Source: an uncultured Actinomycetes bacterium (lineage in GTDB: Bacteria > Actinomycetota > Acidimicrobiia > IMCC26256 > PALSA-555). Taken from it: DNA of 43,545 bases. The notes under the pieces were generated by a model. The model was not told where the DNA came from. It ran no database searches and saw nothing but the letters and a program-made list of their open reading frames with translations. The stretch is taken from assembly GCA_903899845.1 (NCBI GenBank), contig CAIUKV010000185.1, positions 1 through 43,545 on the forward strand, read 5' to 3'. Position 1 is the stretch's first letter. Every line of letters starts with the position of its first letter. The position numbers and the translations under genes were made by a program. Below, in pieces: positions 21,760 through 29,674 of this stretch.

Positions 21760-22569
21760 TCAGGCGCTCGGGCGGTGGATCGGCCCGGCGCCGTCGCGCA
21801 GGTTGGGCACCGCGACCCCGGCCCGCTGGGCGATGATCTCGGCGCAGATGGAGATCGCGGTCTCCTCGGGCGTCCGGGCCCCGATGTCGATCCCGATCGG
21901 CGCCATCACCCGGGCCAGCTCCCCCTCGTGGAGCCCGGCCTCACGGAGCCGCTCGAGCCGGGTCGCGTGGGTGCGCCGCGATCCCATCGCGCCGATGTAC
22001 CCGACCCGGGTGGCCACCGCCCCGACGATCGCGGGCACGTCGAACTTGGCGTCATGGGTGAGCACGCAGACCGCGTCGCGGGGTCCGAGCCGGTCGGCCA
22101 CCCCGGCGAGGTAGCGGTCGGGCCACTCGTTCACGAGCTCGTCGGCCATCGGGAACCGGGCCCGGGTCGCGAACACCGCCCGGGCGTCGCACACCGTGAC
22201 GCGGTAGCCGAGCAGCTTGCCCGCTCGGGCCAGGGCCGCGGTGAAGTCGACCGCGCCGAAGATGACCATGCGGGGCGCCGGCGCGAACGACTCGATGAAG
22301 ACGGTCACCGCACGCTCGCGCGCCTCGCCGCGCGCGCCGTAGTGCCGGGTGGCGGTCAGCCCCGCGTCGAGCTCGGCCAGCGCGTCCCGCCCGACCACGC
22401 GGTCGAGGTCGGGATCGCCGAGCGTCCCGACCACCGGCTCGCCCGGCCGCACCAGCAGCTTGGCCCCGAGCCCGGGGCCCTCGGTGACGGTCGCGAGCGC
22501 CACCGGCCGGTCGTCGCGCAGGGTGGCGCGCAGGACCTCGTACAGCGGCGCGGGGTCGGGGGTGCTCAC
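21760..22569 (-). CDS. XdhC/CoxI family, C-terminal Rossmann domain protein
   Basis: 269 residues from the GTG at 22569. The XdhC Rossmann part is clear: MVIFGAVDFTAALARAGKLL, VTVCDARAVFATRARFP, AVCVLTHDAKFDVPAI, GYIGAMGSRRTHATRLERL and PIGIDIGARTPEETAISI. XdhC-like proteins help insert or sulfurate the molybdenum cofactor of xanthine and CO dehydrogenases. The N-terminal XdhC_CoxI domain is encoded separately just upstream, with overlapping stop and start (GTGA). This is the last gene of the CoxD/CoxE unit. Confidence 0.88.
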   Translation of the reverse strand: MSTPDPAPLYEVLRATLRDDRPVALATVTEGPGLGAKLLVRPGEPVVGTLGDPDLDRVVGRDALAELDAGLTATRHYGARGEARERAVTVFIESFAPAPRMVIFGAVDFTAALARAGKLLGYRVTVCDARAVFATRARFPMADELVNEWPDRYLAGVADRLGPRDAVCVLTHDAKFDVPAIVGAVATRVGYIGAMGSRRTHATRLERLREAGLHEGELARVMAPIGIDIGARTPEETAISICAEIIAQRAGVAVPNLRDGAGPIHRPSA

Positions 22570-22883
22570 CAGTCGAGCGGCTCGAGGTAGAGGTGGATGG
22601 TGCCCCCGCAGGTGAGGCCGACCGCGAAGGCCTCGTCGTCGGAGTAGCCGAAGGAGATCACGCCCCGGGGCCGGGTGCCCTCGAGCACCTCGAGCGCGGC
22701 GCTGACCACCGCGCCCTCCACGCAGCCCCCGGAGACCGAGCCCGCGACCTCGCCGGCGTCGTTGACCACCATGGTCGCCCCGGGGTCGCGCGGGCCGGAG
22801 CCGTCGAGGCCCACGACCCGGGCCACCGCGACCCGGTGCCCCGCGGTCCGCCAACGGTCGATGTCGTCGAGCACCTCTCTCAT
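22566..22883 (-). CDS. XdhC/CoxI N-terminal domain protein (split)
   Basis: 105 residues from the ATG at 22883. It contains the XdhC_CoxI signature GSGPRDPGATMVVNDAGEVA followed by GSVSGGCVEGAVV and ends LTCGGTIHLYLEPL, i.e. the whole domain that usually precedes the Rossmann part in one chain. ATGA overlap with CoxE upstream and GTGA overlap with the C-terminal half downstream imply coupled translation and a two-chain complex. Confidence 0.88.
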   Translation of the reverse strand: MREVLDDIDRWRTAGHRVAVARVVGLDGSGPRDPGATMVVNDAGEVAGSVSGGCVEGAVVSAALEVLEGTRPRGVISFGYSDDEAFAVGLTCGGTIHLYLEPLDW

Positions 22884-24124
22884 CGGGCTCCCTCCCCGGT
22901 CCGTTCCCGGCCGTCCTCCCGCGGCGGCACCCCGGCCCGCGCCCCGGTCCGCCCTCCGGTCTGCCGGCCGGTCCGCCGGCCGTCGCCGTCCCGGGCGATC
23001 ACCGCGACCAGATCCTCCAGCGCCGCGATCGAGTGGCCCTCGACGAACTCGTCCACGAACGGCAACGCTGCGGCCATGCCCCGCGCGAGCGGCGCGTACT
23101 CGGGCGTGGCCTTGAGCGGGTTGACCCAGACCACGCGGTACGCGATCCGGTGCAGGCGGGCCATCTGCTCGGCGAGCAGCGCCGGCTCGCCGCGGTCCCA
23201 GCCGTCGGAGAGGATCACGACCACCGCGCCGCGGGCCATGCCCCGGACGCCCCACCGGTCGTTGAACTCGCGCAGGCCCTCACCGATCCGCGTGCCCCCC
23301 GACCAGTCGGCCACCCGCTGGGCGGCGGCGGCCACGGCGACGTCGGGGTCGCGCGACGACAGCTCACGGGTGATGCGGGTCAGCCGGGTGCCGAGGGCGA
23401 ACGCCTCCACCCGGTTGCGGCCCACCACGGCGGCGTGCAGGAACCGGACGAGGGCGCGGGCGTACGGCTCCATCGAGCCGCTCACGTCGCAGAGCAGCAC
23501 GATCCGTCGAGGTCGCTCGGACGGCCCGACGTGGAGACGCTCCACCGGCTCGCCCCCCGAGCGCAGCGAGCGCCGCACGGTCCGGCGCACGTCGGGACGG
23601 CCCCGGGGCGCGGGCCGGGGGCGGCGGGAGCGTCGCCGCGCCCCCGCGAGGTGGAGGTCGGCCATGAGCCGGCGGGCCTCGGCGTGCTCCTCGGGCGAAT
23701 AGGTCGCGAAGTCGCGGGTGCGCAGCACCTCGACCGGGCTCCACCGCACCGACAGCGTCGGGGTGTCGTCGGCGCCGTCGTCGCCGTCGGGGTCGGGATC
23801 GGGGCCGTCGTCCCGGTCGTCCTCGGCGTCGAGGGCGAGCCGGAGGGTGTGCTGCTCGGTCGTCACCGGGACGAGGCGCTCGATCCGGTCGAAGTAGCGG
23901 GCGAAGACCCGGTCGTACTCGGCGACGTCCTCGGGACGACGGACCAGCGTGGTCCGTCCCGCCCAGTAGACGTCGGTGCGCTGCGAGGGGTCGAGCACCG
24001 CGAGCGCCTCGCCGAACCCGAGGGTGGCCCCCACCGGGACCCGGAGGCCCGCGTCGCGCAGCGCCCGGACGAAGCCGACCACCACCCGCTCGGGCGCCGA
24101 CGCCCCGGAACCCGGCTCAGCCAC
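22880..24124 (-). CDS. CoxE-like VWA-domain protein
   Basis: 414 residues from the GTG at 24124, overlapping the ATPase stop; the ORF-track start (24217) lies inside the ATPase gene. A VWA domain follows ~residue 235 with an intact MIDAS start, LLCDVSGSMEPYAR, and later GGTRIGEGL and VILSDGWDRG. The middle has a very acidic insertion (DDGPDPDPDGDDGADD) and an Arg-rich stretch. The C-terminus is a low-complexity Gly/Arg/Thr tail. CoxE-type proteins work with MoxR/CoxD ATPases in maturing molybdenum hydroxylases such as CO dehydrogenase. Confidence 0.88.
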   Translation of the reverse strand: MAEPGSGASAPERVVVGFVRALRDAGLRVPVGATLGFGEALAVLDPSQRTDVYWAGRTTLVRRPEDVAEYDRVFARYFDRIERLVPVTTEQHTLRLALDAEDDRDDGPDPDPDGDDGADDTPTLSVRWSPVEVLRTRDFATYSPEEHAEARRLMADLHLAGARRRSRRPRPAPRGRPDVRRTVRRSLRSGGEPVERLHVGPSERPRRIVLLCDVSGSMEPYARALVRFLHAAVVGRNRVEAFALGTRLTRITRELSSRDPDVAVAAAAQRVADWSGGTRIGEGLREFNDRWGVRGMARGAVVVILSDGWDRGEPALLAEQMARLHRIAYRVVWVNPLKATPEYAPLARGMAAALPFVDEFVEGHSIAALEDLVAVIARDGDGRRTGRQTGGRTGARAGVPPREDGRERTGEGAR

Positions 24125-25028
24125 GGGCCCGGGCCGCCTCGACCACCCCGGCCAGACCCGCGGCGCGGACCCGCTCCTGGTCCTCGCGGTACTTGAGGAC
24201 GGTCCCCAGGGTCGCATCGGCGGTGTCGGCGTCGAGCGAGGTCCGGTCGAGCACCGCCAGCGCCTCGGCCCAGTCGATGGTCTCGGCCACCCCCGGCGGC
24301 TTGTACAGGTCCAGGGCCCGCAGCGCCTCGACCGCGCCGGCGACCTCGCGGGCCAGCGCCTCGGGCACGTGCGGCACGCGGGCCCGCAGGATGGCGAGCT
24401 CGCGCTCGAAGTCGGGGTGCTCGATCCAGTGGTAGAGGCACCGACGCTTGAGCGCGTCGTGGACGTCGCGGGTGCGGTTCGACGTGAGCACGACCACCGG
24501 CGGGACCTCGGCCCGGAACGTGCCCAGCTCCGGCACGGTCACCGCGTAGTCGGAGAGGATCTCGAGCAGGAACGCCTCGAACTCGTCGTCGGCCCGATCG
24601 ACCTCGTCGACGAGCAGCACCGGCGGCGCGGTCCCGGTCCCGGCGACGGCGCGCAGCAGCGGACGCCGCACGAGGAAGCGCTCCGAGTAGAGGGCGTCCT
24701 CGTCGACCGGCCCCCCGCTCGCCTCGGCCGCCCGCAGGTGCAGGAGCTGGCGCGAGTAGTCCCACTCGTACACCGCCTGGGCGACGTCGATGCCCTCGTA
24801 GCACTGGAGGCGCACCAGCTCGCCGCCGGTCCAGCGGGCGAGGACCTTGGCCACCTCGGTCTTGCCGACCCCGGCCTCCCCCTCGAGCAGGAGGGGGCGC
24901 TGGAGCCGCAGGGCGAGGAAGATCGCGGTGGCGAGCCCGACGTCGGCCACGTAGTCGTGGTCGGCGAGGGCCGCCGCGACCTCGGCCACCGACCGGGGGC
25001 CGCCACCGGACGGGGCTGCGCTGGGCAC
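24117..25028 (-). CDS. MoxR/CoxD-type AAA+ ATPase
   Basis: 303 residues from the GTG at 25028. Walker A is LLLEGEAGVGKTEVAK (~50-65), Walker B is VLLVDEVDRADDEFEAF, and a sensor-1 asparagine is in VVVLTSNRTRDVHDALKRRC. The LQCYEGIDVAQAVYEWDYSR segment is characteristic of CoxD/MoxR members. CoxD acts as a chaperone-like ATPase with CoxE in building the Mo/Cu centre of CO dehydrogenase. No coxL, coxM or coxS gene lies in this window. A TACCAT -10 lies 6 nt before the GTG. Confidence 0.92.
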   Translation of the reverse strand: MPSAAPSGGGPRSVAEVAAALADHDYVADVGLATAIFLALRLQRPLLLEGEAGVGKTEVAKVLARWTGGELVRLQCYEGIDVAQAVYEWDYSRQLLHLRAAEASGGPVDEDALYSERFLVRRPLLRAVAGTGTAPPVLLVDEVDRADDEFEAFLLEILSDYAVTVPELGTFRAEVPPVVVLTSNRTRDVHDALKRRCLYHWIEHPDFERELAILRARVPHVPEALAREVAGAVEALRALDLYKPPGVAETIDWAEALAVLDRTSLDADTADATLGTVLKYREDQERVRAAGLAGVVEAARARG

Positions 25029-25034
25029 GCCGGG

Positions 25035-25040
25035 ATGGTA
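25035..25040 (-). promoter_or_regulatory. -10 element 6 nt before the CoxD-like gene
   Basis: TACCAT on the minus strand, 6-nt spacer to the GTG at 25028, in the 41-bp gap after the gamma-glutamyltransferase stop. It implies a leaderless transcript for the four-gene maturation unit. Confidence 0.45.
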
Positions 25041-25069
25041 CCTGCGGCCCCCCGCGACCCCGGGCGGCC

Positions 25070-26611
25070 TCAATGGCCCCGCGCGGCGCCCTCGGCCCGG
25101 GGGTCGGATCCGGCGTGGTAGCCGTCGGAGCCGAGCCGGATGGCGTGGGCGTGGCCCATCGACGAGTCGAGCGCCGGCGCCGCGGCGACGCGGTGCCCCC
25201 GGGCCCGCAGGCCGTCGCCGATCGCGTCGACCCAGGGCTCCTCCACGTGCAGCCACCAGGTGCCGGGATCCACCCGCCAGCGCGGCGCGGCGATCGCGGT
25301 GGCCGGGTCGACCCCGTCGTCGATCATGCGCGTGAGCAGCTGCACGTGGATCTGGACCTGCGCGTCGCCACCCATCGTGCCGAAGACGGTCCAGGGCGCG
25401 CCGTCGCGCAACGCGAGCCCCGGGATCAGCGTGTGCAGCGGCCGCTTGCCCGGCGCGAACACGTTGGCCCGGGTGGGGTCGAGCGAGAACGACGCACCGC
25501 GGTTGTGCAGGTTGATCCCCCACTCGGGCACGAAGACCCCCGAGCCGAACCCGGCGAAGTTCGACTGGATCAGGCTCACGAGCAGTCCGTCGGCGTCGGC
25601 CGCGCAGAGGTAGGCGGTGCCGCCCCGTTGTGGCGACCCCGGCGGCGGGTCGATCGCGTGCAGCGGGTCGATCGCGGCACGCCGGTCGGCGACGTACCCG
25701 GGGTCGAGCAGCGCGTTCGCAGGAAACGCCATCGTGTCCGGGTCGGTCACGTGGGCGTCACGGTCCGCGAGCGCGATCTTCACCACCTCCACGAGCAGGT
25801 GCTGGCGCGCCACCGGGTCGGCCGGGACCTCGAGTCCGTCGAGGATGGCCAGGGCCTCGAGCACGCTGACCCCCTGGGTCGGCGGCGGCAGCTCCGCGAT
25901 CTCGATCCCGCGGTACGGGCGCACGAGCGGGTCCGCCCACTCGCCCGCGTGGGCGGCGAGGTCGTCGGGGGTCAGCCCGCCCCCGGCGTCGGCCACCGCC
26001 GCCGCCACCGCCTCGGCGACGGGGCCCCGGTAGAACGCGTCGGGGCCGTCGGCGGCGAGCCGGTCCAGCAGCCGGGCCGTCGCCGGCTGGCGGAACCGGG
26101 TCCCGGCGCCGACCGCGCCGTACTGCGCCTGCCACGGCGCCATCGAGCGGTACCAGTCCCGGGCGGCGGCGAACTCGCGGGCACCGTGCGCGCCGACCGT
26201 GAACCCCTCGGTGGCGAGGGCGCGGGCACCGGCGGCGAGGTCGCCGAAGGCGCGCGTCCCCCAGCGCTCGAGGAGGGTGAACCACCCCGCCACCGCCCCG
26301 GGCACGGTGACGACGTCGCCACCGAAGAACGGCATGCGGCCGTCGTGGCGGCGGGCGACCGCGGCCGCGGTCTCCCCGGCCGGCGCGCGGCCCGCCCCGA
26401 GGTAGCCGTGGAGGCGGCCGTCCCACACGATCGCGAACAGGTCGCCCCCGGGGCCGCAGAAGTACGGTGCGACCACGCCGAGGGCGAGGTTGGCCGCCAC
26501 CGCGGCGTCCATCGCGTTGCCGCCCGCGGCGAGCACCTCGGCCCCCACGGCGCTGGCGAGGTGGTGGGGCGTGGCGACCACCCCGTGGGCGAAGCGGGCG
26601 TCGTGATCCAT
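25070..26611 (-). CDS. Gamma-glutamyltransferase-family Ntn hydrolase
   Basis: 513 residues. Family marks: HHLASAVGAEVLAAGGNAMD, GPGGDLFAIVWDG, VPGAVAGWFTL, PPTQGVSVLEAL, then QRGGTAYLCAADADGLLVS, in which the Thr after GG should be the autocatalytic cleavage nucleophile, and SNFAGFGSGVFVPEWGINLHN. The usual GTTHxSV is GTAYLCA here. No signal peptide is seen, so it is probably cytoplasmic, unlike secreted Ggt. Relatives include oxamate amidohydrolase HpxW of purine breakdown, which fits the XdhC genes downstream, but the substrate is not established. Confidence 0.88.
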   Translation of the reverse strand: MDHDARFAHGVVATPHHLASAVGAEVLAAGGNAMDAAVAANLALGVVAPYFCGPGGDLFAIVWDGRLHGYLGAGRAPAGETAAAVARRHDGRMPFFGGDVVTVPGAVAGWFTLLERWGTRAFGDLAAGARALATEGFTVGAHGAREFAAARDWYRSMAPWQAQYGAVGAGTRFRQPATARLLDRLAADGPDAFYRGPVAEAVAAAVADAGGGLTPDDLAAHAGEWADPLVRPYRGIEIAELPPPTQGVSVLEALAILDGLEVPADPVARQHLLVEVVKIALADRDAHVTDPDTMAFPANALLDPGYVADRRAAIDPLHAIDPPPGSPQRGGTAYLCAADADGLLVSLIQSNFAGFGSGVFVPEWGINLHNRGASFSLDPTRANVFAPGKRPLHTLIPGLALRDGAPWTVFGTMGGDAQVQIHVQLLTRMIDDGVDPATAIAAPRWRVDPGTWWLHVEEPWVDAIGDGLRARGHRVAAAPALDSSMGHAHAIRLGSDGYHAGSDPRAEGAARGH

Positions 26612-26617
26612 CCCCGC

Positions 26618-26623
26618 ACCCTA
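26618..26623 (-). promoter_or_regulatory. -10 element 6 nt before the gamma-glutamyltransferase gene
   Basis: TAGGGT on the minus strand with a 6-nt spacer to the ATG at 26611. Leaderless transcript predicted. Confidence 0.5.
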
Positions 26624-26714
26624 AACCGGAACGATCGGGAACACGTCGGGCGGGCCGGTGGTTGCCGAGCGCAGTCACCGCCGACCAACAGTCAACGCCG
26701 ACCAAGGAGCGTCC

Positions 26715-26906
26715 ATGGCCAGCCCGCCCAACCGTCTCAGGCTCGCGAAGCGCCTCTTCTACCTCGCGGCGGCCGCCTCCCTGGTCCTCTCGGTGGCGCT
26801 GTACTTCATCGCCGAGGACGAGCGGGCCGGGATCTTCGTCGGCCTGTGGGTCCCGTCGATCCTGTCGTTCGCCAACCTCGCGCTCGCCGGGGAGGACCTC
26901 TCGTGA
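26715..26906 (+). CDS. Small membrane protein (63 aa)
   Basis: The ATG at 26715 is preceded by AAGGAG. Two hydrophobic segments are present: LFYLAAAASLVLSVALYFIA (~15-34) and IFVGLWVPSILSFANLALAG (~40-59), so probably two membrane helices with a short charged loop (EDERAG). No family is recognised. Its stop overlaps the GTG of the next small gene; GGGGAGGAC near its 3' end can serve as that gene's ribosome binding site. Confidence 0.7.
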   Translation: MASPPNRLRLAKRLFYLAAAASLVLSVALYFIAEDERAGIFVGLWVPSILSFANLALAGEDLS

Positions 26907-27046
26907 GCAACGCCGTCCTGGCGGCCATCGGCATGGGCGTCACGCTCATCGTCTTCGCCGCGTTCTCGATCCTGCAGCTCGGGCGGGCCGACGTCCGCAC
27001 CGGCGGCGCCGACTCCGAGCCCGACGGGAACCCGCCCGCCTCGTGA
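26903..27046 (+). CDS. Small single-helix membrane protein (47 aa)
   Basis: GTG at 26903 overlapping the previous stop by 4 nt. One N-terminal helix (NAVLAAIGMGVTLIVFAAFS) is followed by a short hydrophilic tail (DVRTGGADSEPDGNPPAS). It overlaps the SDR gene start in the same way. The short length, overlaps and RBS support translation. The function is unknown; it may pair with the 63-residue protein. Confidence 0.65.
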   Translation: MSNAVLAAIGMGVTLIVFAAFSILQLGRADVRTGGADSEPDGNPPAS

Positions 27047-28044
27047 TCGGCTGGCGGTCCGCCGTCGACGTCGCCCTCGAGGCCACCGTCGTCGGCAGCT
27101 TCACCCGGGTGGGCCTCCAGGCCCGCCGGGCCCTGGGCCCCTGGGAGGACCTCGACGGTCACTCCCTCGCCGGGCGGTCGGTGCTCGTGACCGGCGCGAC
27201 CTCCGGCCTGGGGGCGGCCACCGCCGAGCGCCTCGCCCGGATGGGAGCGTCCGTGCGCATCCTCGGACGGGACGCCGCGCGCACCACCGCGGCCCGGGAC
27301 CGCATCGCCGCCGCCACCGGCAACGACGACGTCCGGGTCTACCTCGCCGACATGGCCGACCTGGCTGCGGTCCGGTCGGCGGCCGAGGCGATCCTCGCCG
27401 CCGAAGACCGCCTCGACGTGCTGGTCCACAACGCCGGGGCCCTGCTGGCGACCCAGACCTTCACCCCCCAGGGCCACGAGACCACCGACGCGGCGATGGT
27501 GCTCGGGCCCGCCCTGCTCGCCGAGCGCCTCCGACCCCTCCTCGCCCGCACCGCCGACGCCGCCACCATGCCGCCCCGGCCCGCCCGGGTGATCCTCGTG
27601 GCCTCGGGCGGCATGTACACGACCCGCCTCGACCCCCGGGACCCGGCCGACGCTCCCGGCTACCGGGGCTCGGTGGCCTACGCCCGGGCCAAGCGGGCCC
27701 AGGTCGTGCTCGCCGCCCGGTGGGGTGCCCGCCTCGCCGCCGACGGGATCGTGGTCCACGCGATGCATCCCGGGTGGGCGGCGACCCCGGGCGTCCACGA
27801 GTCGCTCCCCCGCTTCGAGCGGGTGCTCGGGCCGCTCCTGCGCAGCCCCGACGAGGGCGCCGACACCATCGTGTGGCTGGCGGCCGCCGACGAGCCCGCG
27901 GGGTCCACGGGACGGTTCTGGCACGACCGGCGGGCCCGGCCCACCCACTACCTCCCGGGGACCGCCGAGACCCCGGCCGACGTCCAGGCGCTCGAGGCCC
28001 GGGTCGCCCGGGCGATCGGTCCCTTCCTCACCGCGGCCGCCTGA
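27043..28044 (+). CDS. Short-chain dehydrogenase (DHRS12-like)
   Basis: 333 residues from the GTG at 27043. An N-terminal extension of ~45 residues precedes the Rossmann fold. NAD(P)-binding is shown by VLVTGATSGLGAATAERLAR, DMADLAAVRSAAEA and VLVHNAGALL. The catalytic motifs are intact (LVASGGMYT with the serine, and YARAKRAQ as YxxxK). The C-terminus has HPGWAATPGV and FWHDRRARPTHYLPGT, which is typical of the DHRS12-like group. Physiological substrate unknown. Translational coupling to two tiny membrane proteins suggests a membrane-associated role. Confidence 0.85.
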   Translation: MIGWRSAVDVALEATVVGSFTRVGLQARRALGPWEDLDGHSLAGRSVLVTGATSGLGAATAERLARMGASVRILGRDAARTTAARDRIAAATGNDDVRVYLADMADLAAVRSAAEAILAAEDRLDVLVHNAGALLATQTFTPQGHETTDAAMVLGPALLAERLRPLLARTADAATMPPRPARVILVASGGMYTTRLDPRDPADAPGYRGSVAYARAKRAQVVLAARWGARLAADGIVVHAMHPGWAATPGVHESLPRFERVLGPLLRSPDEGADTIVWLAAADEPAGSTGRFWHDRRARPTHYLPGTAETPADVQALEARVARAIGPFLTAAA

Positions 28045-28060
28045 CTCGGCGGCGAGCGCG

Positions 28061-28501
28061 TCAGCCGCCCGATGCGGCGGCGAGCGAGTCGAGCCGGGCC
28101 CGGAGACCCGCGGCGGCCTTGTCGCCGATCCGGTCGAACAGGAGGCCGAGGAGCGGGGCTCCCAGCCGGGCCCAGCCCCGGAGGGTCAGATCGGCGTCGT
28201 AGGTGACCGTCGCCCCGTCGGGGGCGGGCAGCACGGTGATCACGTCGTCCGACCGCAGCGTCGCGGTCTCGGCGACCAGGCGGATGCGCCGTCCCGGGTC
28301 GAGCTCGACCACCTCGTAGACGAGCGGCCCGGTCTTGACCGCGACCCGGAACCGCGACCCCACCGCCACCGGGCCGGCGTCGAGCCGGGTCGCCTCCGAG
28401 ACCCCAGGATCCCACTCGGCGACGTGCTCGAAGTCGGCGAGATAGCCGAAGGCCACCTCGGGCGGTCCGGCGAAGGGTTGCTCGGTGCGGTAGCGGGCCA
28501 T
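28061..28501 (-). CDS. SRPBCC-family (START-like) protein
   Basis: 146 residues. The pattern is that of polyketide cyclase/SRPBCC ligand-binding proteins: RYRTEQPFAGPPEVAFGYLA, FEHVAEWDPGV, VAVGSRFRVAVK and a long C-terminal helix (LLFDRIGDKAAAGLRARLDS). Such proteins bind a hydrophobic ligand in a helix-grip cavity; the ligand is unknown. It starts 58 nt downstream of the tRNA-Pro gene on the same strand, with no visible -10 between, so it may be transcribed with the tRNA. Confidence 0.8.
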   Translation of the reverse strand: MARYRTEQPFAGPPEVAFGYLADFEHVAEWDPGVSEATRLDAGPVAVGSRFRVAVKTGPLVYEVVELDPGRRIRLVAETATLRSDDVITVLPAPDGATVTYDADLTLRGWARLGAPLLGLLFDRIGDKAAAGLRARLDSLAAASGG

Positions 28502-28559
28502 GCCCGGCCAACCCCGGCCGGCCGTGCGGGATTCCGGCACCGCTCGGGCCGTTCGGTTG

Positions 28560-28634
28560 TCGGGCTGCCGGGACTCGAACCCGGGACCTTTGGTCCCCCA
28601 GACCAACGCGCTAACCAAGCTGCGCCACAGCCCG
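28560..28634 (-). tRNA. tRNA-Pro (anticodon GGG)
   Basis: A full cloverleaf is readable on the minus strand: acceptor CGGGCTG/CAGCCCG, D arm GCGC-AGCTTGGTTA-GCGC, anticodon stem TTGGT/ACCAA around CTGGGGG (anticodon GGG, reading CCC and CCU), and T arm CCGGG-TTCGAGT-CCCGG. The discriminator is A; CCA is not encoded. The first acceptor base C is normal for bacterial proline tRNAs. Confidence 0.95.
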
Positions 28635-28682
28635 TCGCCCCTTGCGGAGCCCGGTGATGCTACCCGGGCCGGTGCGACGGTC

Positions 28683-28970
28683 TCAGAACTGCCGGACCAG
28701 CCACTCCACGCCCTGCACCGCCCGCCAGCCGAGGTACAGCGCGAGCGCGCCCGCAAGGAGCTTGAAGTGCCACGGCAGGGGCTCGAGCGGGGCGGCCTCG
28801 GCGTCGGCGTCGCCCGGGACCGCGGCCGCGCCGGGGGCATCGGCAGCACCGGCGGCACCCGGGGCCCGCGCCCGCCCGGGATCGACCGGACTCCCGCAGC
28901 GCGGGCACTCCCCCATGGCCGAGACGGTGGCGGGCGAGAGGAACCGGTCGCATCCTGGGCACCACGGCAT
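28683..28970 (-). CDS. Zinc-ribbon membrane protein (95 aa)
   Basis: MPWCPGCDRF and GECPRCGSPV form a two-CxxC zinc ribbon in the first 27 residues. An Ala/Gly/Pro-rich linker follows, and a C-terminal hydrophobic helix (WHFKLLAGALALYLGWRAV) probably anchors it in the membrane. Similar small ribbon-plus-helix proteins occur in actinobacteria without a known role. It is 49 nt upstream of tRNA-Pro on the same strand. Confidence 0.7.
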   Translation of the reverse strand: MPWCPGCDRFLSPATVSAMGECPRCGSPVDPGRARAPGAAGAADAPGAAAVPGDADAEAAPLEPLPWHFKLLAGALALYLGWRAVQGVEWLVRQF

Positions 28971-29026
28971 CGCCCCATTCCAGCAGGCGACTCAAGGCGG
29001 GCACCGCCCGCGCCGATGACCCCGGG

Positions 29027-29674
29027 ATGGAGCCCCGCCGCGCCCCGGCCCGCCCGGTCCCGCCGGGACGCCCCACCGGACGGGCCTCCGACCGGGGCTC
29101 GGCCATGGTCGAGACCGCCCTGGTCGCCCCGCTGTTCCTCCTCCTGCTGTTCGGCGTGCTCGAGGTGGGCTACGCCTGGCTCGGGCGGACGACGGTCACC
29201 AACATGAGCGTCTCAGGGGCGCGTGCCGCATCCGCGCAGGCCGACGACGTCCTGGCCGACCACGCCGTGCTCCGCGCCGTGCAGGGTGGCGCGACGTCCC
29301 TCGGATCGGCACGGATCACGATGGTCGTGGTGTACCGCGCCACCGGCCCCGACGACCGGGTCCCAGCCGCCTGCCGGAGCGCGTCGGTCACCGACTCGGC
29401 CACCACCCGCGGCTGCAACCGCTACGTCGCCGCCGATCTGCTCCGACCGTCGACCGACCTCGGCTGCGTCGCTCCCCCCGGCCCGGCGTCGAAACCCGAC
29501 CGGTACTGGTGCCCGACCACCCGGAAGACGGCGCTGCAGGGCACCAAGGGGCCACCGGACTACGTGGGGGTCTACGTCGAGGCCACCCACGACCAGCTGG
29601 TCGGCATCGGCTGGCCGACGTTCACCTTCACCCAGGACACCGTGATGCGGATCGAGCCGAGGACGCTGTCGTGA
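29027..29674 (+). CDS. TadE-like pilus assembly protein (first copy)
   Basis: 215 residues. After an Arg/Pro-rich start, the TadE pattern appears: RGSAMVETALVAPLFLLLLF (~23-42), with the glutamate at position +5-like in a prepilin-type hydrophobic helix, then GVLEVGYAWLGRTTVTNMSV. The periplasmic part has several Cys (AACRS, RGCNRY, LGCVAP, YWCPTT) and ends in ATHDQLVGIGWPTF. TadE/F are minor pseudopilins of Flp/Tad pili. Its stop overlaps the next TadE gene. Confidence 0.82.
   Translation: MEPRRAPARPVPPGRPTGRASDRGSAMVETALVAPLFLLLLFGVLEVGYAWLGRTTVTNMSVSGARAASAQADDVLADHAVLRAVQGGATSLGSARITMVVVYRATGPDDRVPAACRSASVTDSATTRGCNRYVAADLLRPSTDLGCVAPPGPASKPDRYWCPTTRKTALQGTKGPPDYVGVYVEATHDQLVGIGWPTFTFTQDTVMRIEPRTLS

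Noticed and set aside
24117-25523. 468-residue version of the CoxD-like ATPase
   Set aside because: The N-terminal extension overlaps the Ggt-like gene in another frame; GTG 25028 has a well-spaced -10 and a normal MoxR N-terminus.
28560-28634. tRNA-Pro as an integration (att) site
   Set aside because: I see no repeat of the tRNA 3' end and no integrase nearby.
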